In this document: positions 11,540 through 23,896 of the stretch, one piece after another
How positions within the stretch are numbered: the first letter of the stretch is position 1
How the letters are laid out: every line of letters starts with the position of its first letter
NCBI GenBank assembly: GCA_002794775.1
Contig: NBAY01000033.1
Coordinates: 62,001 to 126,000, forward strand
Length of the DNA stretch: 64,000 bases
Direction: 5' to 3'
Origin: Porodaedalea pini
Taxonomy: Eukaryota > Basidiomycota > Agaricomycetes > Hymenochaetales > Hymenochaetaceae
Made by a program: the position numbers and the translations under genes
The notes under the pieces: generated by a model
Told to the model about the DNA's origin: nothing
The model's database searches: none
The model's input: only the letters and a program-made list of their open reading frames with translations

Positions 11540-12959
11540 TCCCGAGGGATTCAGAGCCGTTGTCTATTTTATACTTCTTACTATTTATCCACTCAAAAAT
11601 CGCGGACACTCGATGCCTTGTCAGCTGTTGTACGGCTGAGTTAATTGTTCTCTGGCCGGATCCTTCCTTTTTGTTATACTTGTACGGAGAGCTAATGGCG
11701 TAGGCACATTACTTATTAGTAGATCGATACTTTGTACATGTACAGTATGAATAACTGGCCATGGCTAAAATTTACCACTCATCACGATGCGCGAAACAAT
11801 GCACTGCATTTCTCGTAGGCGCCTGCTTTATAAGATGTTATCACGGGCAGTGATTATGTGTTTATTGGTGTATAGATTCTGACTCTTGAGCCTGCAGCCA
11901 GAATACGTAACCATTGATGCCAGCCATGGTTTGAAAAGGACTCGGACTCCGACTGAAGATGAAGAACGTACTGAGAAGAAGGTTAGGAAATCTTTGCGCA
12001 AGAGGCGACACCGCGACGGGCCGCCGCTTGCAATGAGGATAACTAGGATTCCAGGCCTAAGCACCGCCGCTCGCACTTGAGAAGAGACATACTGTACGTA
12101 GAAAATGGTCAACTTGTACTGTACGGCTGCAGGCCTGCTACATGTGCAAAAGCATACTGGTTGTTGCGTTTCATCCGGACCATCCGACTATCCGCTGCTC
12201 TCCGCAACCTCATATTCGGTGGGAGACCCGATTGTCTCCAGTGGCGGCTGCAGAACATCTGATTCAGGATGATTTGTGTTCTCATCCGCGTTATAGACTT
12301 CAGCAATCTTGCCTTCAGCTTCACAAATGATCTATGACACAGTCGCTTTTAGAATCTGTGTAGAATATATAATACTCAGTCGATGTAGTGTACAAGACTC
12401 AGTAGAATGTACGTGTGTAGAATATATAATACTATAATGGTATGCGTGAATAGAATGAAAGTGAATAGAAATGAGCCGCTCACCTCAGTCGATGTAGTGT
12501 ACAAGACTGAGGTGGCAGACTGCGCCGATGGCAGAATATACTGTATGCTTATCCGGAAATGGGAATTGAGGCTGGGAACGCGGCTGGGAATGACAGAAAC
12601 TACCTAATCGAGCGATGTTACTCATCGACTCTCAACAGTCGCCTCCAGCCGCCTCCAGTCAAAGCATACAGAGTTCTGGTACTGCCTCTCCCGAAAGCTC
12701 TGGCATTCAAGTTTGTATTATTCCGAGGTCAAGTATCCCTTGACTCCCTTTCGTGTATTAGTTATCCACGACGTCTTGAGATTGAATAATATGCAATAGT
12801 ATTAATGGTTATACAGACACCGCTTCCTTGTAGGGAAGGCGCCGGGAATATGCCTTACCTACCGCCGGCCGATACAAAACAAAAGGAGAGCAGAAGGAAG
12901 AAAATCGCAGTAACAAAATAATAGAGGGACAACGAAGAACGTACAATAATACAGCTCCC
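11540..12959. other. Intergenic, permease 3' side to fold-back element
   Basis: No convincing exon. A Lys/Arg-rich 64-residue frame at 11886-12077 lacks neighbours in phase and I do not call it. The only structure seen is the duplicated segment pair at 12357-12508. Confidence 0.45.
12357..12508. repeat. Two interleaved short direct repeats
   Basis: GTGTAGAATATATAATACT occurs at about 12357 and 12415. A second unit, about 25 bases beginning CTCAGTCGATGTAG and ending TACAAGACT, occurs at about 12375 and 12484. The copies are nearly exact and in the same orientation, so this looks like a recent local duplication. Function unknown. Confidence 0.7.
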
Positions 12960-13722
12960 TGACAAAAGTGACCGTGATTGCGGTTTTTACCTGTATTTTG
13001 ATAGTTTCTCAGTCACTTTTTGTCCGTTTTCCTTGAAAAAAATTGAGCACAATCTGGCATACATACCTGATGTCTGTGTGAAATATTATTGCAATCAGAG
13101 ATAAAATGAGTCAGTGGTGAGGGAAACAGAGGCAAGAGGGCATGTCTCATTTCAGTACCTTTTCAGGACAATTTTTGGTGCTTTTCCCCTTCTGTAGCTA
13201 GAACAGCAGAGAGATGAGCCCTGAAAATTTACATGGATGTAATATAGTATATTTTATACCTGATATGATTTTTTCAGATTTTTGGGGGCATTATATGTGT
13301 GCTGGCATATAGTGTATTGAGGATGGACATGCATATAGCCTGAAAACAGGCAGATTTTGAGAGATTTCAAATCCATGGCCAATAACTTGCCACAAACACC
13401 TTCAAAAAATCTGAAAAAATCATATCAGGTATAAAATATACTATATTACATCCATGTAAATTTTCAGGGCTCATCTCTCTGCTGTTCTAGCTACAGAAGG
13501 GGAAAAGCACTAAAACTTGCCCTGAAAAGGTACTGAAATGAGACATGCCTCTTGCCTCTGTTTCCCTCACCACTGATCATTTTATCTCTGATTGCAATAA
13601 TATTTCACACAGACATCAGGTATGTATGCCAGATTGTGCTCAATTTTTTCAAGGAAAACGGACAAAAAGTGAGAGAAACATCAAAATACAGGTAAAAACC
13701 GCAATCACGGTCACTTTTGTCA
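12960..13722. repeat. Fold-back element with ~320-bp inverted arms
   Basis: The left arm (about 12960-13282) and right arm (about 13404-13722) are reverse complements with only scattered differences, separated by a loop of about 120 bases. The ends read TGACAAAAGTGACC and GGTCACTTTTGTCA. CCC abuts both ends and could be a 3-bp target duplication, but that may be chance. No open frame of transposase type is inside, so this is a non-autonomous fold-back or MITE-like element. A transcript through it would form a very long hairpin. Confidence 0.85.
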
Positions 13723-13874
13723 CCCATCTGTAGAATCAGTCAAGGAAGCCGAAAGACACGGGACGAGGGTAAAGAGGTTATGAAGGCGCAGGAGAACGGA
13801 CGGAGGGCAGGGAGGTGAGAAAAGAATGACAATGACGAGAAGAGGAGGTGAAGTGCCTGATGAGCAAACAAAAT

Positions 13875-16800
13875 CTAAGCTAAGAGAATAAGAAGCTTGT
13901 CACTGTCCATTGACTTGCTTGCTACACGCGTCCGTCGTTCCTCATCTAGCTTTGCGCCCTTCATCATCGTCGCCATAAGACTGAAAGCCTTAGGCGCATC
14001 AATCGCGATGTCGTCCAGAAGTTCCGCGACAGTCAGGAAGCCCTCCTCGAAGGATGCGGGTGAACACAGATTCCGCAAGAGAGCACGCTCAAGCAGATCG
14101 GCAACGAGTTTGGCATCAACCTCCTTCGCCTCAATAGCAGACATGACAAGCTTCTCGACGAGAAGATGTCGATGCTCAGAGGGAAGTGCAGAGAAATACT
14201 CTTCCGCCTCGTCGAGATCGCGGATAGCGAAGAACTCCTTGCGGTCCTGGTCAATCTTCTTTTCTGCTTGCTCCTTTGACATCGACGACTTTCCAGAGTC
14301 CTTCTCTAGAATCTCGCCCTCCTCGCCCTCCTCGCCATCATGAGTCTCAGCGGGACTATTCTCCGACTTTTCCTGTACGGGCTTCGAACGCGGAAGCAGG
14401 TTGAGTCTAGGACGCTGAGCAGGCTGAGCAGGTTCCACAGGTGCATTGTGGGTCAAGTCGACGCTCGTTGTACGGCTTGACGGGCGGCTCGGACGAGACG
14501 AGGAAGCAGTAGGAGCCTCATTAGCGGCCTCAGCGGCCTGCAGCATCTGGAACATGTTCGTGTTCGAACTTGTCCTTGAAAGGCTCGCACTGTCGCGCTT
14601 GTTGTCTCCCTTCTTCGTGAAGACGCTAGCTGGTCCGAAGTTCATGGCGCCACTGCCCTTCTGAACCTTGCCAAAGTTCGTCAGATCGTCCGCCTTGTCG
14701 GCAGGCCTCGAAGGAACAGAAGCGACAGCCCATCCGTCGGGATCCTCTTGAGCATTGCCGTCACGATCATGACCACGGCGTGAACCATCGAGGGACATGG
14801 CCGACCGCGCCAAGTTATGTTGCTCCTGTTGCGCCTTCTCCTTCACAGCCTGAATATATGTTAAGCACAAGCGAAATTGAGTAACAAAGCAAGAGCACAT
14901 ACTGCTTCGTGAACTTGAGCTATTGTCGACGGAGCAGCGACTGTGGTACGGTTAGTCCATTTCCTTTCCCGCAATCCAATCACATCCTGTTCAAGAAAGT
15001 CAGCTCAACGAACTACAAAACAGAACAAGAAGGCACACCCGTAACATGAGCTGCACACGAGACGACACATTGTTGCTCTTCGCAAGCTTCTTCATCCGAC
15101 TGAAGTAGACGTCCATGTGTCCACAAGCCTTAGAGGTATCGAGCGCATGACCAACAGTTGTCAGGAGTATACATAAGCTTTCGATCTCTTCCTCCTCGGG
15201 GTTGTCGACGTTGCTGAGCAGCTTCTTGATACATTCATGCATGATACGTTCCGTAACCATCTGAAGCTTGAAGAGCTCGCCGATAAATTTGACGAGTCCG
15301 AGACCTTGACGCTTGGCCTTCTGAGCAGCGTAGTATTCGTCCGAGTACAGCGCACTCTCGCCAGCCTCCTTGTTCTCCTTTTCATTGGCATCCTTAACAG
15401 CTTGATCCTCTGTCGCCTTCACAAGAGCCACTGCCACCGTCGACTCTTTCTGACAGCGATTCAGAAGGTACTTACGGAAAAGCAGTCCACCTGTAATCGG
15501 CTTGCCCTCAGCATTGCGGATACCATCAACCTGCATGTTCGGGCTGATTTGCTCCATCATTTTATGGCACAAGCGAGCATACATCTCACTCCAGGCCGCC
15601 TCGTCCGTCGCTTTCTCGAACACAAGCCGAACGACTTGGATGAGCGTCCGCCCGTCCTTTTCGTTCTCACTCTTGTTTGCCCACGCAATGATCTGGTTTG
15701 AGATAGACTCAAACTTTTCCATAGTCAGCTTGTTGAGCAGCGATCGGACTTTCTTGTCCACAATCTCGGGCGAGTCTGGGTCAACTGAGGCCCCGCGCCT
15801 GGACGTGCTCCCCGCGACCCAGCGGTTCGCAGACTGCTCGAGCGGCGCGACGGGTTCGAAGGAGGAAGCAGCACTCGCATTGAACTGATTGGCAGAAGCG
15901 CTGATACGGTTCGACTCGTTGCGTGTTGAATCGCCACGTTTGCTTTGCGTGCGCTTGTTGCCCATAGCGCCCGCGCCACCCTGACTGGAAGAGCGAACCA
16001 TAGGCGATGGGCACCCGCCTGCGAATGGAAGGCCACCGGGCCCACCGCTCATCGACGTCGAGCGCATGAAGCGTTCTTCACTTGACAGTTTGTTCGGTGC
16101 AGAGAAATTGCCCATGGCAAAGCCTGAGCCAGGTTTGCCACCGAAGCCGTTCAAAGCACCAATGCCAAGTCCAATCGATGCTTGCCTTGAAGCAGTGGAA
16201 GATGGTGGGCCCATACTACCAGATACGCCTCGGCGTCCAGAGCCACCCCGACCCATAGAGTGGGATTGGTCGGATGGTTCGAGACCGATAGCCTCAAGAG
16301 GAGGGAGGTTGTCCGGCTTTTCCTTGCACACGGACATGAATTGGAGAAGGAAGTCTCGGTCATAGCTAATCGCAGAAATATAGCATTAGCTTGCTAGTCA
16401 TGTAAAAGAAAGCGAGACAGTAATTACGAACCGGAACTTGCCATCCTTCGCATTCGTGTTAAGCTCTGGCTTGGGACTCTTGATGCCTTCTGGATACTGG
16501 ACCTGGTAAACATCTTGGATGTGGCGGGCGGTAGCGAGGGCGGATGGGAGAGGTTGAGGGATGGATTTGTGAGTTGAGGAGAGGTCGAGCGGACCAGGGA
16601 TAGGTCGTCTCTTGGAGGTTTCGGGCGACGTAGAGAGCGGGACGTCGGACACAGTTGAAGATACTTCACCCTCTTTCTTCGACTTGATTTCGAGTGCAAC
16701 AGGCTTTGACTTCTCGGCCTCGGCCTCTGTTTTAGCTTTGGCCTCTTTCTCTTCCTTCTGCAACCGTTGTTTTTCCTCCGCTTCCTTGCGCTGACGCTCT

Positions 16801-18134
16801 TCCTCCTCCTTTCGAAGATGCTCCTTTCCCTCTTCCTCTTTACACTTGCGCTCTTCTTCCAACCGCACGTGCTCCTTCTTCTCTTCCTCTTTTCGCTGGC
16901 GCTCCTCCGCATCCTTAGCCTCACGCTTCTTCCGCTCTTCCTCTTCTTTCACCTTTTGTTCTCGCTCCTCTTCCACAATCCTCTTCAATCGTGATTCTTC
17001 CGTCTCTAGCCGAACAGTTGCATGCCGGCTAAACTTGCCAGATGCAGGAGTGGAAGATTTCGATGGCGTACCACCCTGCTTTCGAAGCCAGTTCAGATCA
17101 AGCTCACCCAAAGCGTCCGTGATTTTGATCCTGCTTTGACGTTGCGACTGAGTCGGCCCGCCCTGGCTAGGGACGAAAGCATTCGCATTGGTGTTCAAAC
17201 GCGCACCTGCACTTGGGAGCGGCGCTGAAACCCCCGCGGGTGGCGTTCCCGGTGTCTGCAGCAGAGGTGGCGGTTGGTGGGGTGAAGAAACGGGGAGGCC
17301 ATGGGAATGTGCGAGCGGCGTCTGCGGCGGCCCGTTCGTACCGGGTGCACCCTGGTGGGGATGTCGGGGTGCATGCATGTCTGAAGTGTCCATGATCTCA
17401 AAAGAAGACGAGAGAGGGGGTTGAGTGACGAATTTCTTTGTTAAGGAAAAGCCAAGGGGAGACTCTCTAGATGTATGTCGCCCCGCAGACGTTTCTAGTG
17501 CATCCAGAGCATTACTCATGACAGGGCGATTCACTGGAAGCGGGTCCCAACAAGCCAGGCAAATGTCCTTAAGCACTGCCATTACTTCCGACGGAAGACC
17601 TAGCGACACGACTGGCGGGAAAGAAGGTACTTCTTCGCGTATAATTGCTGCTATAGCCTGTACATCCGAGAGACTCGCATATGGACGTTGTCGAGTTGAC
17701 AATTCCTTTAAGCCATCCATGATTGACGTCATTGATTAAGAAGAAAAATTATTGTCATGTTGTACTTACAAACATAGTCATCCCAAATGCCCATACGTCG
17801 GTTTGCATGGTATGACTCGTTTCATACATATGTTTGGGTGCAAGGAGCTCGTAAGCCAGATAACGAGACGATCCCTTAATCCCTGAGCTGAGATTTGCCA
17901 AGCTTCGGCTCGCCGCAATCATACGAGAACAACCGAAATCACAAATGAGAGCATCACCAGATTCAGAGACGAGAATGTTATCCTATAACAATTAACGACG
18001 AGCGGACGTGTGTCCGAAACAACCCAACGTACCGATTTGATGTCTGAGTGAACCACGCTTTCTTCATGGAGATACGTTAGGCCTCGAGCAATTCCAGTAA
18101 CCTTGAACCTTGTTAGAAACTATCGAAAGAGAGC

Positions 18135-18166
<32 letters not shown>

Positions 18167-18662
18167 GATAGGTACATACCAAATGCATTAAATCACACTC
18201 TAGGTGAGAATTGACGTATGTCCAAGCTGAACCATTGTTCATCCATTCCGACACCAGTAATGGATACCCAGACACGTTATCGATATCGTAACCCAGTAGG
18301 GGAAGAATGTTTGTATGTCTTAACTTTGACCAGACATAAATCTCTTTCTCGAATAGCTAGAAATTGTTTATGTTCAAAGAGCGAAGCGTCGCGTGAAGAT
18401 ATGAGATACTAACCAACTGGATGTCGTCCTTCAAGTAAAAACGCAGACACTTGATAGCCACTCTAACCATGCCTCGGTCTGCAAAGAAGCAGCGCCCTCT
18501 GGAGATGTCTCCATAGGCTCCTCCTGCGACAACTTTTGTCTTCTTAGATGTGAGACGGCCCGCAAGGTTGAGATGAGTTAGCTGCTCAAGTATCGAAGGA
18601 GTGATAAAGTGTAGCGGATTCGACTCTGCTTCATGATCTGTGTCTGAGTCTACTTGGTCCAT
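13875..18662 (-). CDS. Protein kinase fused to eIF4G (eIF4E-binding, MIF4G and MA3 regions)
   Basis: One phase-consistent chain of eight exons (18662-18414, 18356-18180, 18101-18033, 17982-17770, 17705-16432, 16365-15039, 14986-14903, 14849-13875) encodes 1455 aa with no stop. Residues about 40-306 are a kinase: glycine loop GGAYGD, VAIK lysine near 71, HSDIKSDN (catalytic Asp near 162), DFG near 180-182, activation loop GSSRYLAYE in place of APE. From about 310 the chain continues through a Pro-rich stretch and a long Glu/Lys-rich helix (about 490-600), then an eIF4E-binding motif YDRDFLL (662-668), a MIF4G domain (about 865-1100, which in eIF4G binds eIF4A) and a C-terminal MA3 domain (about 1330-1450). 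Kinase tail and eIF4G linker share exon 17705-16432 without a stop. Alternatives: two genes with an internal promoter, for example starting at an internal Met near residue 350 (MDTSDMHAPRH). The normal long N-terminus of eIF4G is absent. Confidence 0.75.
18135..18158. repeat. (GA)12 microsatellite in a kinase intron
   Basis: A perfect GA dinucleotide run lies inside the 78-nt intron 18102-18179 of the kinase-eIF4G gene, which explains why that intron is longer than its neighbours. Confidence 0.95.
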
Positions 18663-18842
18663 CGTTCAACGCAGAGAAGTGACGTGGTGCAGCGAGAGGT
18701 CTTAAGCATCGCTCTGGCAGGCCATGCAACCACATCAAGAGCTAGAGAAGCTTGATACACAGCCGTCTCGTGACAGATTGCTCTATTTCCACCTGGTTAA
18801 GTGAATTCCATGATAAGCGTGTCCTGCTGAGTCTGTAATACG

Positions 18843-19790
18843 ACGCGATAGAACTTCCGCTTCATCTACTTCGCTTCCTCCTACCGTCTGGAAAGTCCAT
18901 CCCAAAGATTCCGGTGCAAAATTCGTGGCCACGTACCATCTGGCACTCGCCACCACACCGTCGGACCTAGTAATCTTCATGCACGAAGAGCCCGCTGAAG
19001 AAATCGAGCGCGGCAATACTTATCCACAGGAGGTCAAGTCGGTAGCGCATTATGCTCGCGACGCGTTTAAAGAATATTTCTTCGCAGCGGATGTTTTTCT
19101 CGGCTTACGTGCCGGTCATGGGGATCTCTCACGATTCGGTGTAGATGTGAGCGGCGCGCGTGAGGATGTTGGACTGGAGGTCGCAAATGAAGTCGCTCTT
19201 GACGCGGTGAGAGGGGTCGAGTCTGGAAAAATTGTGTAGCGGGCTTTTATTATGTCCGTCTTAATCTTCTTTCTCCACTGGCATGAATCTATAACTGGAG
19301 GTTTTAATCAAGGTCAAGCTGAGTTATCCTGGTCGCTCGTCCCATGTACGCTCTATAATATTGTTTGATCCTTTCAAATTTTACGTGACCTATTTTCGAT
19401 CATCGGGTCTGCAACGGTGTATCGTCATTTCGTTTCGCGCTCGTGGACAGGGCCTCGCACGCGTGCTCGCACACTCATATTTACACTACGCACCGCAGCT
19501 CGGATACCAGGCAAGCGTCTTCAACCTGGTTTATGCTAACAATGGCGCTAGCATTCGATGAGCCGTCCTTCTTTGTCTATAACTCGTTGTCACAGAATAA
19601 CACATCGCCATCGTTGTGGCTCGCAATACCTTATGGGAAGACTTGGGATTCTCAAAGGTCGGATGCGTCCCTCGTGCGGGGAGACTTAAACGAAAGGGTG
19701 GACAGGGCGAAGAAATATGTCGACGCTTGGGTTTTCTACAAAAGTTTTGACTCTGCGACAGAGAAGCTGAACATCAGTAGCAAACTCTGA
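18843..19790 (+). pseudogene. Dead copy of the GNAT acetyltransferase at 27486-28432
   Basis: Reads as the same protein as the minus-strand GNAT gene: LPPTVWKVHPKDSG, YHLALATTPSDLVIFMHEE, the acetyl-CoA-binding region RARGQGLARVLAHSYLHYAP and EDLGFSKVGCVPRAGRLK. Lesions seen by comparing the copies: a one-base deletion between 19206 and 19245, giving a TAG; the donor after the motif-A exon changed from GT to AT near 19559; and an extra A in the GEEYVDAW codons near 19711. With two frameshifts and a lost splice site it cannot make the full enzyme. It starts only about 180 bp from the kinase-eIF4G start and is transcribed away from it. Confidence 0.85.
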
Positions 19791-20844
19791 TATGTTCTCC
19801 GAAAATTACCGATTCAGTGGGACACACTTACGCATCTGCCCATGTTTGCCCGGCGTCTAGCCCCTTTTCTCAAGGACTCACCACCCCATCTCGTCGAGCA
19901 CTCTGTGGCACCTACTCATCTGCCCATGCCATGACTTCCTCTTGACTGTCTGTCACTGTTTTGTTCACCAGTCGGCCCAGTCGTGTCGAAACTTCTCATA
20001 TTCACATAGATAGTCTTTAAGTGATATGTACTGTCCTGTTTGTCAATCGGTTTGGGGAGGTAAAGCTTCGCGTGTTCATGCAGATAGTCTGACTCCCGAG
20101 GTCATGTCAATACTGTCGAACAGTTAGATCGGATGCGAGTCACGTCTCTGTACATAATTTACTCCTTTTTCGCATCAATATACATGTGTTTTATTCCTTG
20201 GTAAGGCGCAACGGCCAATATTAATCACTTCAAACTCCTGGATCTTGACAGGACTGACTCAAATATGGCGCCGCAAGACATTTATATCAAAGCTCAAGCC
20301 CGCCCAGATACTGTGCAGATATTTATAGTCATCTCGCGTTTTGTCCTTGCCAGCCAGCTTCCTCTTTGAGTTCTATACAGTCAATTTCGCGGAACAACAT
20401 CACCGTAGCGAAGGCCGCCCACGAGATTGAGAAGCTAGTTGTGCAAGCTGGAGTTTGTGTTCCTCGTTTCGAACTTCCCCCTCACGTTTTTACTTAGATT
20501 ATTCCAAAACAAATAATCTGCTTCTTGTGAGACACTCGGGCCACCGAGGTTCACATTCAGACGAACAAGAACCCCGACATGATGCTTACCTTACCCACTT
20601 GCCCAGGCCTAACTCTACCCAAATTCGGGTGTTGCTTGATAGTCTCCATTCTGTACTTCAATTCAGTCGGCTTATATGCTTTCGAGTCGGCTTATCATTG
20701 CTCCCTTGGCTTCCGGCCACTGGTCGTCCTTCGTCTAGTTGAAACGATTTGAGCACTTCATGTGTGGTTGTGTGATGCTTTTGTCAAACGCGTGCTCCAA
20801 TCGAACACCGATAGTACAGACGCCTATGCGAACACGATAGCTCT
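19791..20844. other. Intergenic, nothing firmly recognised
   Basis: Between the dead GNAT copy and the 3' end of bub3. A stretch near 20370-20470 reads ISRNNITVAKAAHEIEKLVV in one frame and could be a single orphan exon, but no flanking exons were found. Otherwise no signal. Confidence 0.35.
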
Positions 20845-22223
20845 CTACCCCGACCACCCCTTCGGCTGCAATCACCGAATCAGTATGAATCGCGATACAC
20901 CGTGAGGAATAGAACAGAAAAAGAGTCACCTTGACCTCTTCTCCAATGTCGCGTATCCAAACCTTCGGATTCGATTCTCCAAACGCTTTCGCCCCAGCAG
21001 CGCCCTCGTCCCAATTATAGCTGACACCAATAGCGAGGCGCGTGCCGTCGCAATTGAACGCAATCGAGTTTACCGCATCCGAGTATTTGCTGTATTGACG
21101 CAGTCGCTTCTTCGACTTGTGGTCCCAGATCGAGACCGTGCCGTCAGAACCCGCGGAAGCGAAGGTGTTGTAGCTAGATTTGAAATTTGATACCAGGACT
21201 TGATGAGGCGGGAAGATAAGAGGAAAGAGTGGTTGGAACGTACACTGGGTGGAAGGCGAGCGAATTAACGGGCCAGACATGATCCTCCCCATTCACGGTT
21301 TGTCGATGACACTTGAAGGCGTACTTCTTCTCCTGCACCTCCGCGCTCGGGTCAAAGTACTCGACAGCTATCCGGCCCTCGACAGAGCCAGTCGCATACC
21401 CTATTCGCATAGTAAGAAGTTGTTCAATACAGCAATCGATCTCGTCACGATGCATCCAGCGATTCAACTTACCCTGTCCGTCCACCATGCATGCAAGCCC
21501 GCGCGTGAGGAACTTGAGGCTGCTCTCGCGTTCCTGTGCAGGTGAATCCATGCGCCGAATGTCGTAAATGTGGAAGATACGGCTCGCCATCGCAATGACT
21601 AGTGTCGTGCCCGTAATGTCCATGTTATATACACGCTCAGGTAGTGCGTACGAGGCTTGCTGTGCATTTGGGGCGCGCGGGTCCCAGAAACTTACCGTGC
21701 GGTCCCATGATCCGGTTATCAGTTGATCTGCATTTACAACGGTAAGAGTTGCAATGGACGCGTCGATGAGCAAGAAGACGTACTGGCGGATTTTGAGAAA
21801 ACTGTGCGCGACACAACATCATCATGTTGACCCAGATGGCGGAACGACTCGGACTCCAAATCGAATCTGATTTAAAGCATAAGTAGAGCATCCTAGGACG
21901 GGAAGGAGCTACGCACTCGCGCACAGACGGATCCAACCCTCCGCTAAACGCGTGTCTCCCATCCGACGAAAAACAACAGTCGAGAGGGGCAGCACGGTGA
22001 TCGAACTTGCATTTTTGCTCGTTTGTGTTTACATCGTAGAATCGTACAGTCTGGAATGCTTTGATTAGAGGTTTCGGATATAACTGAGAAATAAATGACC
22101 ACGGACCGTATCCCATGACGATACGAGTAGGTGTGAAGGATTCGTTGGTGAAAACTTGACAGACGAGATACTATCGAAGGGCGGTGAGGACAGTTCAAAC
22201 TGGGAATCTGCGATGGAAATCAT
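20845..22223 (-). CDS. bub3: Mitotic checkpoint WD40 protein Bub3
   Basis: Seven exons (22223-22107, 22050-21917, 21866-21784, 21727-21473, 21400-21244, 21173-20930, 20865-20845) give 336 aa, the usual size of Bub3. The chain is a seven-bladed WD40 propeller: VSSWDTTVRFYDV, SWDRTVSFWDPRAP, then YATGSVEGRIAVEYFD and KYAFKCHR, which are the family-specific blocks, and SAGSDGTVSIWDHKSKKR. The last exon is only 21 nt and ends PKGWSG, matching the short PK-containing tail of family members. Bub3 carries Bub1 and BubR1/Mad3 to kinetochores in the spindle assembly checkpoint and also binds the mRNA export factor Gle2/Rae1 type peptides in some lineages. I chose the Met at 22223 (MISIADSQ), not the in-frame Met at 22247, because family proteins begin directly with the first blade. 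Diverges from the steroid-reductase-like gene. Confidence 0.92.
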
Positions 22224-22693
22224 AAGCTCGGTCAAGCATGCAGTCAATTAGTCTGAAATCCATGCCTTTGCCTTTGTCTGCCATTTCTGTCAAGTAGAAC
22301 GTCTTGCAAGAAGATCCGGATTTTTGAGTTCAAGAAGCAACGGCGGAATATTGAAAGGTTTGAGTACTCTTGACTATGAGAAATCGTCCTGCCGTCAGAT
22401 GGCTGTGAATACTGAGATGTGTTCAATATTTAATCAGATATTCTGTAGCTTCGTTTGCCTCGACGTAAGTAGAGTCCGAGAGAGCGAGCTCACCGTGGGT
22501 CTGCGGCTGTGTAGACGCGTCGAGATCACATGCATGACAGACGGTCGCGCGACTCTGAGCTGGGCGGATTCTGTCCTCACGCACTCTTTGCTTCCCATGA
22601 CACGACAAGCGCAATATTGCTAAATTATGAACGCGAATAATCTGTATAAAGGTAAGTAGCTGTACAAGACTCAAGCATTGAAATTCAGGTTAT

Positions 22694-23620
22694 ATGTACG
22701 CAGAATTATGCAAGTGGTATGCGCTCACGCCACCGGTCGTGAGTGTTATTACCCTGTTCATCGACGCGCCGTTCGGCCGCTTCGCACTCTCGGATGATAC
22801 ATGGCTACTCTTCGATGGTACGTTGTACTTTGCATTCAGGTATCTGAGCTTACTTGACCCTGGGTTGAATTGACATTTAGGAATTAAATCCTGGATAGTA
22901 ATGGAGATCATCTGCCCAATCTCCTTCGTCATCGCGCTGGTACGCGCCCCTCTCGCTCAAGGCACGCCGACTCCGCCACTTGGCCTCAGTCTTAACGACC
23001 CGCGGACAATACTCTCGCTTCTATTTCTCGTGCACTACACAAACCGCGCTTTAATTTCTCCGCTGCGCTCGCCTCCGCGATCTAAGACACACATCGTAGT
23101 TCCGCTCGCAGGCCTTTTCTTCCAAGTCATAAACGGCTCATTACTCGGGTCATACTTCTCTTCGCCCGCCGCATACTCGTTTCTCAACTCCTTGGCCTCA
23201 GGTGCCGCATTCGGCCGAAAGTCTTTTTGGCTGGGCGTGGGCATATGGGCTGCTGGATGCGCAGGCAACATCCTGCATGATGAAGTGTTGATGAACATCC
23301 GACGCGACGCGCAGAAGAAGGCGGACGACAAGGGCGAGGGAAAGCCGCGCTACGGCATTCCGCGCGGGTACCTCTACCGCTGGATTTCGTACCCGAATTA
23401 CTTCTGCGAGTGGATCGAGTGGGCCGGCTTCTCGCTGGCTGCTGCGCCGTTCCCCCCTTTGTCGTTCGCGGGTCTGACAACGGCTGCTCCACCGTGGCTG
23501 TTCTTCTTTTCGGAGGTGTTTATTATGGCGACGCGCGCGTACAGGGGCCATCTGTGGTATCACTCCAAGTTTCCCGAGTACCCGAAGGAAAGGAAAGCAG
23601 TGATCCCCTTCGTCCTGTAA
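22694..23620 (+). CDS. Steroid 5-alpha-reductase-like membrane enzyme (SRD5A/DET2 family)
   Basis: Exons 22694-22817 and 22881-23620 encode 287 aa with six or so hydrophobic segments. The C-terminal half has the family pattern: GIPRGYLYRWISYPNYFCEW, then a hydrophobic segment and RAYRGHLWYHSKFPEYPK near the end, with the conserved NYFxEW and WYxxKFxxYPKxRKAxIP arrangement that forms the NADPH and substrate site. Family members reduce the 4,5 double bond of 3-oxo steroids or related lipids in the ER; the fungal substrate is unknown. An alternative start at 22627 (MNANNLYK, joined by a 37-nt intron 22652-22688) would add about ten residues, but such a short intron is doubtful. Convergent with rer1, 276 bp between stops. 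Confidence 0.85.
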
Positions 23621-23896
23621 CAGTTAGCGACTTTGTTGTAAATTAACTCTATACGAAGGCATTTTTCTTGTCATCTTAGTGGATTTTAATTTCCCTTTAC
23701 TTATTTGAAACTTCACTCAGTGCCACATTCACGTGAAGGGTATTCAGGAAAATAAGATTAATCTAGACAATAGGATGTGAGAGGTACCGCAAGTTACAGG
23801 CCAGCAGCTTTTCCGTAAAATATCCAGCACATAAGGTCAGGCCCACAGTCCCTACACGATACTCCGTATGCAACACACAAATATCACGCTGACACA

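Noticed and set aside
11886..12080. Basic 64-residue frame resembling a nuclear localisation region
   Set aside because: No neighbouring exon in phase and no family; short enough to be chance.
16424..16994. Long overlapping frames rich in Arg/Ser or Leu/Phe on both strands
   Set aside because: They are shadows of the Glu/Lys-rich coiled-coil exon of the kinase-eIF4G gene; the low-complexity codons keep all frames open.
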